Shown here: positions 1 through 5,643 of the stretch, piece by piece
Layout of the letters: every line of letters begins with the position of its first letter
Numbering within the stretch: position 1 is the first letter of the stretch
Assembly (NCBI GenBank): GCA_019058515.1
Contig: JAHPYY010000055.1
Location: forward strand, 1 to 6,121
Source: Promethearchaeota archaeon
GTDB taxonomy: Archaea > Asgardarchaeota > Lokiarchaeia > Sigynarchaeales > SOKP01
DNA: 6,121 nucleotides
Reading direction: 5' to 3'
Translations under genes and position numbers: made by a program
The notes under the pieces: generated by a model
What the model saw: the letters and a program-made list of their open reading frames with translations, nothing else
Told to the model about the DNA's origin: nothing
The model's database searches: none

Positions 1-378
1 ATTAAATGCTATTTCTATATCCATACCATTCAATCCTAAATAACCATCTCCTAGAATAATGCCTACCAACTCTGTAATGTGATCACTTTCTTCTAATATT
101 ATTTCATTACTACCTCCACGACCAATTATTACTTCATGGGGAATATCATTAGATTGGAATAATTCTAACAAATCACTCTTTCCTAAAATGGCTTTTAATT
201 TGCAAAAATCTCCTTCTTTCATCAAAGATTCGTAGTAGAGAGGATTTTTAAATGAAGCTCCAAGCTGTTCTTCGATCTCTGAAATTGAACGAAAACCTCT
301 TTCTTTCAATTTGCTATAAATAATCCTTATTACTTTTTTTTTGATTTTTATATATTTTAGAGGGATTTCGTAAGACAT
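1..378 (-). CDS. LAGLIDADG homing-endonuclease-like protein, 5' part only (runs off left edge)
   Basis: The minus strand is open from an ATG at 378-376 to the window edge, giving 126 residues. It is the only ATG after the in-frame TAA at 432-430. Near the visible end is the first LAGLIDADG helix, seen as ELVGIILGDGYL around residues 103-114, with Asp111 in the position of the catalytic metal-binding acid. LAGLIDADG proteins bind and cut long asymmetric DNA sites. Before this helix come a basic stretch (residues 8-26, rich in Lys, Ile and Tyr) and a segment around residues 31-66 (SISEIEEQLG onward) that could be a helix-turn-helix-like DNA-binding module; that part is inference. No Hint or intein splicing motif is visible, so it looks free-standing. 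The second LAGLIDADG helix, if present, lies outside the window. A TATA-like element sits about 30 bases upstream, suggesting a very short leader. An A9 run on the coding strand encodes Lys13-15. It could also be a domesticated DNA-binding regulator rather than an active nuclease. Confidence 0.78.
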   Translation of the reverse strand, partial: MSYEIPLKYIKIKKKVIRIIYSKLKERGFRSISEIEEQLGASFKNPLYYESLMKEGDFCKLKAILGKSDLLELFQSNDIPHEVIIGRGGSNEIILEESDHITELVGIILGDGYLGLNGMDIEIAFN

Positions 379-407
379 AAGTTCGATGTGAGAAGTGAGA
401 GTTATGA

Positions 408-415
408 TATATAAA
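408..415 (-). promoter_or_regulatory. TATA-like box for the LAGLIDADG gene
   Basis: The minus strand reads TTTATATA, about 30 bases before the ATG at 378. With archaeal spacing of roughly 25 bases from TATA box to transcription start, the leader would be about 10 bases or less. This agrees with the lack of a Shine-Dalgarno sequence before that ATG. Assigned by position and composition only. Confidence 0.5.
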
Positions 416-475
416 CACCTAACGGCATTTTAAATGATAAATCTCTATAGGTTTATTAGATTGTGGAGAAATATT

Positions 476-482
476 AAAAAAA
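476..482 (-). terminator. T-tract, possible terminator of the XPF-like gene
   Basis: A run of seven T on the minus strand starts about 47 bases after the TAA of the XPF-like gene, in the non-coding gap before the LAGLIDADG promoter. Archaeal RNA polymerase often terminates at such U-tracts without a stable hairpin, and no strong stem is visible here. Low to moderate confidence. Confidence 0.35.
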
Positions 483-529
483 GTAGCGTTTTTAATTTGA
501 CTTAATGCCACTTAGATACGATTATTTTA

Positions 530-1258
530 TTAAAAATCATTTATTTTTTTTTGAGGTTTTTTCTTATTTACACCAAATAAGATTGATTGATTTTTTTCTA
601 TAAATTTCCACCCAAATCCCCTTAATCTTTCCAGTGGTCCTTTTATGCCTTTTGGTCTGTTATTACGAGTGTAAATAATTTCAGTGTTTTTTATCGCTTT
701 GAAAACTTGATAAGGCGATTTGAAGGTGTCAATTAAGGTTTTTGCTTTGGTAGGACCAATATCTACGAGCCCCTCGATGATAAAAGTCATTCTCTCCTCT
801 GGACTCATGTTCTTAGGCGCTTTTCGCGAGAGAATTGGTTTGTTATCTTGAACTTGTTCCCGATAGGCAATTCTTTCCACAACTATCGCAGAATCCTCAA
901 TATTTCTCGTAGGGATTACTGAAACCCCCAATTTGTAGGAACAAAATGCTAACGCACCGTAGATTGATTTAATATTCATCCCGGTGTTTTTAAATGTAGA
1001 ATCGTTAAGCCCCTCTAATAATAAGATTGGATACTTATAAACATCGGTCAATCTTAATAATTGCTCAAACAAACGATTATCCATAATTGACGAAATGAAA
1101 TCGAAACCTTCTTTTCTCTCTATGGCTACATCTTCAGAAATAATAATATCCCCCACATCAAGTCGTTTGGCTTCAAATTCTATGGTCTCTTTCATCTTTT
1201 CAAGGACATCCATTAACTTCCGTTCTCTTACATCAATCAATATGCGTGGTTTATCCAA
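530..1258 (-). CDS. xpf: Short archaeal XPF/ERCC4-type structure-specific nuclease (no helicase domain)
   Basis: This 242-residue protein matches the nuclease plus helix-hairpin-helix half of archaeal Hef/XPF. Family members cut branched or flap DNA 5' of the junction in repair and fork restart, and usually act as dimers. The nuclease core covers about residues 5-130: D9-x-R11-E12, G36-D37 and the signature E47-R48-K49-x3-D53. The first HhH hairpin (IGPTKAKTL) lies around residues 165-190. The second is poor: only GFG at 214-216 resembles its turn. The C-terminus is lysine-rich, with a weak PCNA-box-like QSILFGV at 224-230; crenarchaeal short XPF uses such a motif to bind PCNA. The start is TTG at 1258-1256. 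There is no upstream in-frame ATG, a TAA lies four codons further up, and the first internal Met (16) would remove the catalytic D9 and E12. An A9 run near the 3' end encodes part of the basic tail. The gene appears to be a single transcription unit with its own promoter. Confidence 0.88.
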   Translation of the reverse strand: MDKPRILIDVRERKLMDVLEKMKETIEFEAKRLDVGDIIISEDVAIERKEGFDFISSIMDNRLFEQLLRLTDVYKYPILLLEGLNDSTFKNTGMNIKSIYGALAFCSYKLGVSVIPTRNIEDSAIVVERIAYREQVQDNKPILSRKAPKNMSPEERMTFIIEGLVDIGPTKAKTLIDTFKSPYQVFKAIKNTEIIYTRNNRPKGIKGPLERLRGFGWKFIEKNQSILFGVNKKKPQKKINDF

Positions 1259-1312
1259 TTTACTCAGAATTTATCACGGTATCTATTTTAATTTCTATCC
1301 TCAATAGCAAAA

Positions 1313-1342
1313 TTCCTATTATTAACTATAAATAGTTCCTAT
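1313..1342 (-). promoter_or_regulatory. Probable promoter/operator region of the XPF-like gene
   Basis: A TATA-like CTATTTATAG (minus strand, 1335-1326) sits at the centre of a perfect inverted repeat, AACTAT-AA-ATAGTT (1324-1337). Two copies of the direct repeat TTCCTAT (1313-1319 and 1336-1342, plus-strand reading) flank it. The TATA centre is about 72 bases before the TTG start, which would give a leader of roughly 45 bases. The repeats could be an operator or chance in AT-rich DNA. Confidence 0.4.
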
Positions 1343-1373
1343 GTGTTTACTTAAATTAAGTTGAATCTAATCA

Positions 1374-1910
1374 TTAAATCTTTTTTGTTTGCTCTAATAC
1401 GATTATTTTAGTTTCATTTTTATCAGAATTTTCAAATAAAAATTTGTACAATTTTTTATATTTATATAACTTATTTCTGATAACGATGTAAATCAATCCT
1501 ACAATTCCAATAATCTCTGTGATTATTACTATTGGATTTGTCATTAATGTGTTAAGCCATATCCTAATAGGATCTTCTACATTGATTACTTCGTATTCTA
1601 AGAAGGGGGATAGAATAGGAACATACGGCATATCTAAGAACAGGTGAGACATTGCCCCGATAAAGTATGAAGAAGAAATACTAAGGTCTCGAAAGATTAT
1701 CAGCAATAGGAGAAATAAAATCGCGTTAAATATTAGTGTGTGAGATAAATCTCTTCCAGATCCTAAATTTAAAAATAAAAGCGTTTTATCAATAATATCA
1801 GGTAATAATGAGCCAACAATTATGGCAAGTCTATTGAACTCCATGTTTCTTTTTACGATCGGGAGTTCAAAAAATATTAATGGAACGAAAATGTGGAAAA
1901 TGGGAAACAT
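1374..1910 (-). CDS. DUF457/YdjM-like membrane-bound metal-dependent hydrolase-type protein
   Basis: This 178-residue, strongly hydrophobic protein has the pattern of the YdjM/DUF457 family, predicted membrane-embedded metal-dependent hydrolases of unknown substrate. The conserved polar residues lie at membrane borders: H6; the LPDIID motif with P37, D38 and D41; the RDLSHT motif with R53 and H57; and the GAMSHLFLD motif with H89 and D93. These histidines and aspartates are the likely metal ligands. About four or five membrane segments can be seen: around 4-19, 28-40, 57-73, 80-100 (part) and 125-143. A basic, charged tail (144-178, Lys/Tyr-rich then acidic) is probably cytoplasmic. The length is near that of YdjM. 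The ATG lies one base after the TAG of the upstream aldolase gene and has no Shine-Dalgarno sequence, so translation is probably coupled. The biochemical role is unknown, and a link to aromatic biosynthesis is only positional. Confidence 0.8.
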   Translation of the reverse strand: MFPIFHIFVPLIFFELPIVKRNMEFNRLAIIVGSLLPDIIDKTLLFLNLGSGRDLSHTLIFNAILFLLLLIIFRDLSISSSYFIGAMSHLFLDMPYVPILSPFLEYEVINVEDPIRIWLNTLMTNPIVIITEIIGIVGLIYIVIRNKLYKYKKLYKFLFENSDKNETKIIVLEQTKKI

Positions 1911-1911
1911 G

Positions 1912-2715
1912 CTAATTAAATTCTAATTCTTTCAACACTTCTTCGATGGTATAGCCCTTGTGAATTATTTTTGCTAATGCCATTACCATTTTTGTAGGAT
2001 CTTGCGCCTGAAACACATTTCTACCAAAAGCAACACCTGCTCCTCCTGCTTGGATCGAATCGTAAACCATTTGAAGCAAATCTTCAACAGTGTCTGTTTT
2101 AGGCCCTCCCGCTATTACAACTGGTGTGGGAACTCCTTTTACAATATACCTAAAGGAATCAATATCTCCTGTGTAGTTTGTTTTTACAATATCAGCACCT
2201 AATTCTGCTCCAACTCTCGTGGCTATATTTACCACTTCGGGATTATTTTCGTTGGAAATTTTCTTTCCTCTTGGGTACATCATAGCCAATAAAGGAATAC
2301 CCCATTCTCTACACGATTCTACAATTTTTTGGGCATCCTCTAACATCTCTGGCTCTTCGTTCGCTCCAATATTTATGTGAATTGAACACGCATCCGCTCC
2401 CATTTTAATAGCTCGTTCAACAGAACATACTATTACTTTACGATCAGGATCTGGTGCTAGGCTTGTAGCTCCCGATAAATGAATTATCAAACCAATATCG
2501 ATTTCAGATTGGCGATGACCATAAGCTACCATGCCTGAATGCTCGAGAACTGCATTTGCTCCTCCCTTAGCAACCTTATCTACCATGGCAGCCATATTTT
2601 CTAATCCTTTTATGGTACCGTCACTTAAACCGTGGTCCATGGGCACTATAATGGTTTTTTTGCTCTTTCTGTTAAAAATCCGTTCTATTCTTATTCGCTT
2701 TCCTAGTTCGGTCAT
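1912..2715 (-). CDS. aroA': 2-amino-3,7-dideoxy-D-threo-hept-6-ulosonate (ADTH) synthase, archaeal class I aldolase
   Basis: This complete 267-residue TIM-barrel aldolase closely follows the Methanocaldococcus ADTH synthase (MJ0400 type). That enzyme joins L-aspartate semialdehyde to a 6-deoxy-5-ketofructose phosphate, starting the archaeal route to dehydroquinate, shikimate and aromatic amino acids when DAHP synthase is absent. Recognisable segments are the N-terminal [13 protein letters not shown], the VPMDHG motif with D27 and H28, LIIHLSG at 76-82, the MMYPRGK motif with Y147 as probable proton donor, and [10 protein letters not shown] with K178 as the Schiff-base lysine. The phosphate-binding end of the barrel shows AGGPKT and [10 protein letters not shown]. 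The ATG at 2715-2713 fits the usual N-terminus. A TATA-like box about 50 bases upstream suggests a leader near 20 bases. It is the first gene of a likely two-gene operon with the DUF457-like gene. The usual partner, dehydroquinate synthase II, is not in this window. A related archaeal class I fructose-bisphosphate aldolase is the main alternative. Confidence 0.9.
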   Translation of the reverse strand: MTELGKRIRIERIFNRKSKKTIIVPMDHGLSDGTIKGLENMAAMVDKVAKGGANAVLEHSGMVAYGHRQSEIDIGLIIHLSGATSLAPDPDRKVIVCSVERAIKMGADACSIHINIGANEEPEMLEDAQKIVESCREWGIPLLAMMYPRGKKISNENNPEVVNIATRVGAELGADIVKTNYTGDIDSFRYIVKGVPTPVVIAGGPKTDTVEDLLQMVYDSIQAGGAGVAFGRNVFQAQDPTKMVMALAKIIHKGYTIEEVLKELEFN

Positions 2716-2760
2716 TTAATTACGGACTTGTATGAGTTTTGATTATTAATGCTGTTAAAA

Positions 2761-2768
2761 ATATAAAA
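2761..2768 (-). promoter_or_regulatory. TATA-like box for the aldolase/DUF457 operon
   Basis: The minus strand reads TTTTATAT about 50 bases before the aldolase ATG, in a 160-base non-coding gap. With normal archaeal spacing, transcription would start near 2738 and leave a leader of about 20 bases. Assigned from composition and position only. Confidence 0.45.
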
Positions 2769-2875
2769 TTATAGTTTTCTCGATAATATTTACGCTTATT
2801 TGATCTTTAGAATCTTTAACCATTCTTCTCTCTTCAATAAATGCGAAATGTGTTTAAATATCCTCTGAAGATAAG

Positions 2876-3370
2876 TTATTTCGGTAAGAATTTTTCTCTC
2901 AACTTAAGTAAGCGTTTATATTGCCACTCTCGTTCTTTCACTACAGCAGAATTAGCATTGGAAGATTTTGTGGCCCTATGTATGGCTTGCAATGCATAAA
3001 TTGCAGCACCGATTGAATGTGCCTTAACATGAGCTGCTGCAACGGCTTGACCCGCTGCACGAGCAGCAGAACGAGCGGCATTATCCTCACATACTTCTCG
3101 GGCAGCTGCATGAGCATCAAGCGAAGCTTTGCGTATATCGGTCATTTTAAATAGACCAGTATCTATCCATGTTTGGAGGGTCTCAACGGCTTTTCTAGGA
3201 CGATCATCATTAGGATATTTTTTCTCAAAGTATGGTAGAACTCGTAAAGCACAATCGATCGCCCAAATAGCTAATGTCTTTTTATCTGTTTTATTTTCAA
3301 GATTTACTATTCTTTTGTCTTTCCTGTATTGAATAAGAGAGAATTTAGGTTTTATCTTTTCAATTTTCAT
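2876..3370 (-). CDS. Imm5-like alanine-rich helical protein ('putative immunity protein' family)
   Basis: This 164-residue, probably all-helical soluble protein resembles the small family annotated as putative (Imm5-like) immunity proteins. Family-type landmarks are the TLAIWAIDCALRVLPYFE stretch (residues 32-49, with W36, D39 and C40), YPNDDRPRKAVE (52-63), W68, and R80 followed by an alanine-rich helical region (82-129) carrying H87, R91, H114 and H118. About 30 residues at each end are basic and less conserved-looking. The family name comes from homology to predicted polymorphic-toxin immunity proteins; no toxin gene adjoins this one and members are often solitary, so the true function is unknown. 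The ATG at 3370-3368 is the first start after an in-frame stop and has a TATA-like box 33-40 bases upstream, consistent with independent transcription and a very short leader. The alanine-rich part is more G+C-rich than its surroundings, which the amino-acid content explains. Confidence 0.75.
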   Translation of the reverse strand: MKIEKIKPKFSLIQYRKDKRIVNLENKTDKKTLAIWAIDCALRVLPYFEKKYPNDDRPRKAVETLQTWIDTGLFKMTDIRKASLDAHAAAREVCEDNAARSAARAAGQAVAAAHVKAHSIGAAIYALQAIHRATKSSNANSAVVKEREWQYKRLLKLREKFLPK

Positions 3371-3402
3371 ATAATTAAGTAAATCTCTTGATTTTCATTG
3401 AA

Positions 3403-3410
3403 TTTATAAT
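3403..3410 (-). promoter_or_regulatory. TATA-like box for the Imm5-like gene
   Basis: The minus strand reads ATTATAAA, 33-40 bases upstream of the ATG at 3370. This predicts a start of transcription about 10 bases before the codon. It lies in the 92-base gap after nadB and suggests the Imm5-like gene does not depend on nadB transcription. Confidence 0.5.
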
Positions 3411-3449
3411 TTTTAGTGCATTGATAGTTTAAGCTATTCAATCTTCGCT

Positions 3450-3455
3450 AAAAAA
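3450..3455 (-). terminator. T-tract, possible nadB terminator
   Basis: The minus strand has six T in a row (AATTTTTTAG) beginning eight bases after the nadB TAA. This is a plausible archaeal U-tract terminator between nadB and the Imm5-like gene. An imperfect 7-8 base-pair inverted repeat lies just downstream at 3421-3441 (TTGATAG and CTATTCAA arms), which may or may not contribute. Confidence 0.35.
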
Positions 3456-3462
3456 TTAACAC

Positions 3463-5028
3463 TTACCACGGTTTTTTTATTAAGGTGGGTCGTATTTTAT
3501 TTGCCTTATCTAAGTGATCAAGATTGTAATGAATCCCTCTCGATTCTTTTCTCGAAATTGCACTTACTATTAAAATTTTAGCAACGGTAGCAAGATTTCT
3601 TAGTTCTACTAAATCCCGTTCGATTTTAAAGTCCCAATAATATTGGTTAATTTCGTCAAGTAATAAGTTTATTCGCTTCTTCGCCCTCTGTAATCGCTTA
3701 TCAGTGCGTACAATGCCTACATAATTCCACATAAATCTCCTGATTTCATCCCAATTCTGGGTGATGATAACCGCTTCAGTAGAGGGAACCGCATGTCCAG
3801 GTTCCCATGCTGGAAAATCTTTATCACCAAATTTAAACATTCTATCGGCAACATGTGCAGAACACTTCTTAGCACATACAATACCTTCTAATAAAGAATT
3901 GCTTGCTAGCCGATTCGCCCCGTGAAGTCCAGTACACGCGGATTCTCCGATTACATAAAGGTTTTTCACATCTGTTGTGCCGTTAGATTTTGCTTGAACT
4001 CCCCCACAGCAGTAATGAGCTGCAGGTACTACAGGAATTGGCTCTGTAGTAACATCTATGTTGAATTCCATACACTTTTCGTAGATACCGGGAAAGTTAG
4101 ATTTAATAAATGACTCGTTTCGGTAAGACGCAATATCTAATAGCACGTAATCGTCTCCCGATCTCTTCAGTTCGCTATCTATTGCTCTAGAAACAATATC
4201 TCGGGGAGCTAATTCCTTTAATGGGTGATATCTTCCCATGAATTCCATTCCTGAAATATCCTTTAAAATGGCGCCTTCCCCTCTTAACGCTTCTGTAATC
4301 AAAGACGACTTCGCGTAGGGGTGATAAAGGCATGTTGGGTGAAATTGGAAAAATTCCATGTTCGCAATCGTCGCTCCTGCTCTATACGCCATAGCAATTC
4401 CGTCCCCTGAAGCCACATCTGGATTTGTTGTGTAAAGGTAAATCTTTCCGGCTCCCCCCGCGGCTATAATGGTAGCTTTTGCGGAGATATTGTGGATCTC
4501 CTGCGCTTCTTGTTCCAATACATAAGCTCCGTAGCATCTAAGGTTCTTTGAGAATAAGTTGACTGCGCACCACTTCTCCTTTATATCAATGTTACTTATT
4601 TTTCTAGCTTTTTCAATAAGTGCTACTTCTACGTGTTTTCCCGTTAAATCGTCAACATGGAATATTCTTCGCTCGGAGTGTCCACCTTCTCTTCCCAATT
4701 CGTAATCCCCGTTTTGATCGCGAGAAAATTCCACTCCCCAGTCTATTAGATCCGTAATTGCTTCTTTTGAATGGGAAATTATATCCCTTACAACTATTTC
4801 GTCGCAAAGACCATCTCCAGCAGCTATTGTATCTAGAATGTGTTTTTCTTGACTATCGTTTCCGTTCCATGCACAAGCTATTCCTCCCTGGGCGTAGAAT
4901 GTATTGCATTCTTTAATATTTTCTTTAGCAATTATTGTAATCTGAGACTCTTTCAATAACTCTGAAAGGTATATCGCCAAAGATAACCCCGATACCCCAG
5001 CACCGATAATTAAAAAATCAGTTTTCAA
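3463..5028 (-). CDS. nadB: L-aspartate oxidase (NAD biosynthesis)
   Basis: This 521-residue FAD flavoprotein oxidises L-aspartate to iminoaspartate, which quinolinate synthase (NadA) condenses with dihydroxyacetone phosphate. The N-terminal FAD-binding motif is GAGVSG (9-14). The NTFYAQGGIA segment (42-51), GREGGHSERRIFH (112-124) and AAGGAG (189-194) are typical of NadB and fumarate reductase flavoproteins. Substrate-site residues equivalent to those of the bacterial enzyme are E114, H230 (in EFFQFHPT), R276 (in LAPRDIVSRA, the catalytic arginine) and H338 (in AHYCCGG). GESACTGLHGANRLASNSLLE (361-381) ends the flavin domain, and a helical C-terminal domain follows from about 420 to the HY motif near the end. 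The NadB-type glutamate and SNSLLE pattern separate it from succinate dehydrogenase SdhA. The start is TTG at 5028-5026; the upstream in-frame stretch has no ATG or GTG, and TTG gives the normal N-terminus. It is divergent from the phosphatase pair and shares their intergenic region. NadA and NadC are not present here. Confidence 0.95.
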   Translation of the reverse strand: MKTDFLIIGAGVSGLSLAIYLSELLKESQITIIAKENIKECNTFYAQGGIACAWNGNDSQEKHILDTIAAGDGLCDEIVVRDIISHSKEAITDLIDWGVEFSRDQNGDYELGREGGHSERRIFHVDDLTGKHVEVALIEKARKISNIDIKEKWCAVNLFSKNLRCYGAYVLEQEAQEIHNISAKATIIAAGGAGKIYLYTTNPDVASGDGIAMAYRAGATIANMEFFQFHPTCLYHPYAKSSLITEALRGEGAILKDISGMEFMGRYHPLKELAPRDIVSRAIDSELKRSGDDYVLLDIASYRNESFIKSNFPGIYEKCMEFNIDVTTEPIPVVPAAHYCCGGVQAKSNGTTDVKNLYVIGESACTGLHGANRLASNSLLEGIVCAKKCSAHVADRMFKFGDKDFPAWEPGHAVPSTEAVIITQNWDEIRRFMWNYVGIVRTDKRLQRAKKRINLLLDEINQYYWDFKIERDLVELRNLATVAKILIVSAISRKESRGIHYNLDHLDKANKIRPTLIKKPW

Positions 5029-5080
5029 TGTTTCAAACTTTCTTGTTATTTGATTGTTATCTAGATTTAGTTCGTCATTA

Positions 5081-5094
5081 AAAAAATATAAGAA
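5081..5094. promoter_or_regulatory. Shared TATA-like element between nadB and the phosphatase pair
   Basis: The 105-base gap between the divergent starts contains one clear A/T element, read as AAATATAAG on plus and CTTATATTT on minus. It lies about 45 bases before the phosphatase ATG (5134) and about 60 bases before the nadB TTG (5028). Either direction gives reasonable archaeal spacing, with leaders of about 18 and 33 bases. One element may serve both genes, or each may have its own weaker box. Confidence 0.4.
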
Positions 5095-5125
5095 ATCTTA
5101 TTTTCCGCAATTCATTTATCTTAAC

Positions 5126-5130
5126 GAGGA
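5126..5130 (+). promoter_or_regulatory. Possible ribosome binding site of the first phosphatase gene
   Basis: GAGGA ends three bases before the ATG at 5134. It is the only Shine-Dalgarno-like sequence I see before any gene here, and its spacing is short. It supports this ATG, but leader-independent initiation is also possible. Confidence 0.35.
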
Positions 5131-5133
5131 TAT

Positions 5134-5643
5134 ATGAGTAAAATAAGAAATGTATTATTTATATGCTTTGGCAATACGGCTCGTTCTCCCGCTGCTCAGT
5201 TTATTGCAGAGTGGTTAAAATTGACGAAGTATAAGGAAGAATTGAAAGATGTTAACTTTGATTCTGCGGGATTTTTTAGCTATTATCCGACCCCTCGACC
5301 CGAAACCTTAGCTTACATCAGAGAAAAAGCAGGAACAATGTTGGATCGTAAAATTGAGGCTTTTAGGGGGAAGGTTATGACCGACGATTTGCTGGAAAAG
5401 CAAGATTTAATTTTAGCTATGGAATCAAGGCACAACAATAAATTCAAGAGAAAGTTTAAACACCTTCCAGAGGTCCAAAAGAAAGCCCATTTATTACTTA
5501 AATTCGCTGGAGAAGAATCTCACTTCGACATCCCCGATCCTATAAACTTAACTCCTGAGGAATATCACGAGGTCATACAAAGAATGCATTTGGGAGTCGA
5601 GAATTCTTTAAAGAAAATTATTAAAATGAATCAATCTTCATAA
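5134..5643 (+). CDS. Low-molecular-weight protein tyrosine phosphatase-like protein (first of a pair)
   Basis: This complete 169-residue protein has the LMW-PTP fold signature at its N-terminus: the phosphate-binding loop C11-F-G-N-T-A-R17-S18 fits CX5R(S/T), with Cys11 as nucleophile and Arg17 binding phosphate. The next family block, DSAGF, follows around residues 43-47. DLILAMESRH is the usual mid-domain strand and helix, and DIPDP (132-136) supplies the general acid Asp135. Family enzymes dephosphorylate phosphotyrosine in proteins; related folds include arsenate reductases, but those carry a different loop and extra cysteines not seen here. After DP the usual aromatic pair is replaced by INLTPEEY. 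At 169 residues it is slightly longer than typical (about 150-160), with extra length between the P-loop and SAGF. It is the first gene of a two-gene unit: its TAA shares one base with the next ATG. No kinase or substrate gene is adjacent, so the target is unknown. Confidence 0.88.
   Translation: MSKIRNVLFICFGNTARSPAAQFIAEWLKLTKYKEELKDVNFDSAGFFSYYPTPRPETLAYIREKAGTMLDRKIEAFRGKVMTDDLLEKQDLILAMESRHNNKFKRKFKHLPEVQKKAHLLLKFAGEESHFDIPDPINLTPEEYHEVIQRMHLGVENSLKKIIKMNQSS

Noticed and set aside
1095..1307. Plus-strand open frame of 70 codons
   Set aside because: It lies mostly antisense inside the XPF-like gene, which has clear catalytic motifs, and its translation has no family features.
1350..1360. 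Palindrome CTTAAATTAAG downstream of the DUF457-like gene
   Set aside because: It is only 11 bases long in AT-rich DNA, where such matches are common, and no U-tract follows it on either strand.
2002..2719. Plus-strand open frames at 2002-2202 and 2531-2719
   Set aside because: Both are antisense to the well-conserved ADTH synthase and look like shadow frames.
2755..2823. A 22-codon open frame on the minus strand with a purine-rich stretch before its ATG
   Set aside because: It is very short, has no recognisable motif, and runs through the TATA-like element of the aldolase gene, so it is more likely leader or spacer DNA.
3000..3125. Alanine-rich stretch that could be read as a tandem repeat or a foreign G+C-rich island
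   Set aside because: The codons and spacing are irregular and the pattern is normal for the Imm5-like family; the base composition follows from the alanine content.
3421..3441. Imperfect inverted repeat (TTGATAG and CTATTCAA arms) between nadB and the Imm5-like gene
   Set aside because: The stem is short and bulged, and archaeal termination does not need it; kept only as a comment on the nadB terminator.
3129..4113. Plus-strand open frames at 3129-3332 and 3922-4113
   Set aside because: They are antisense to the Imm5-like gene and nadB respectively, with no motif of their own.
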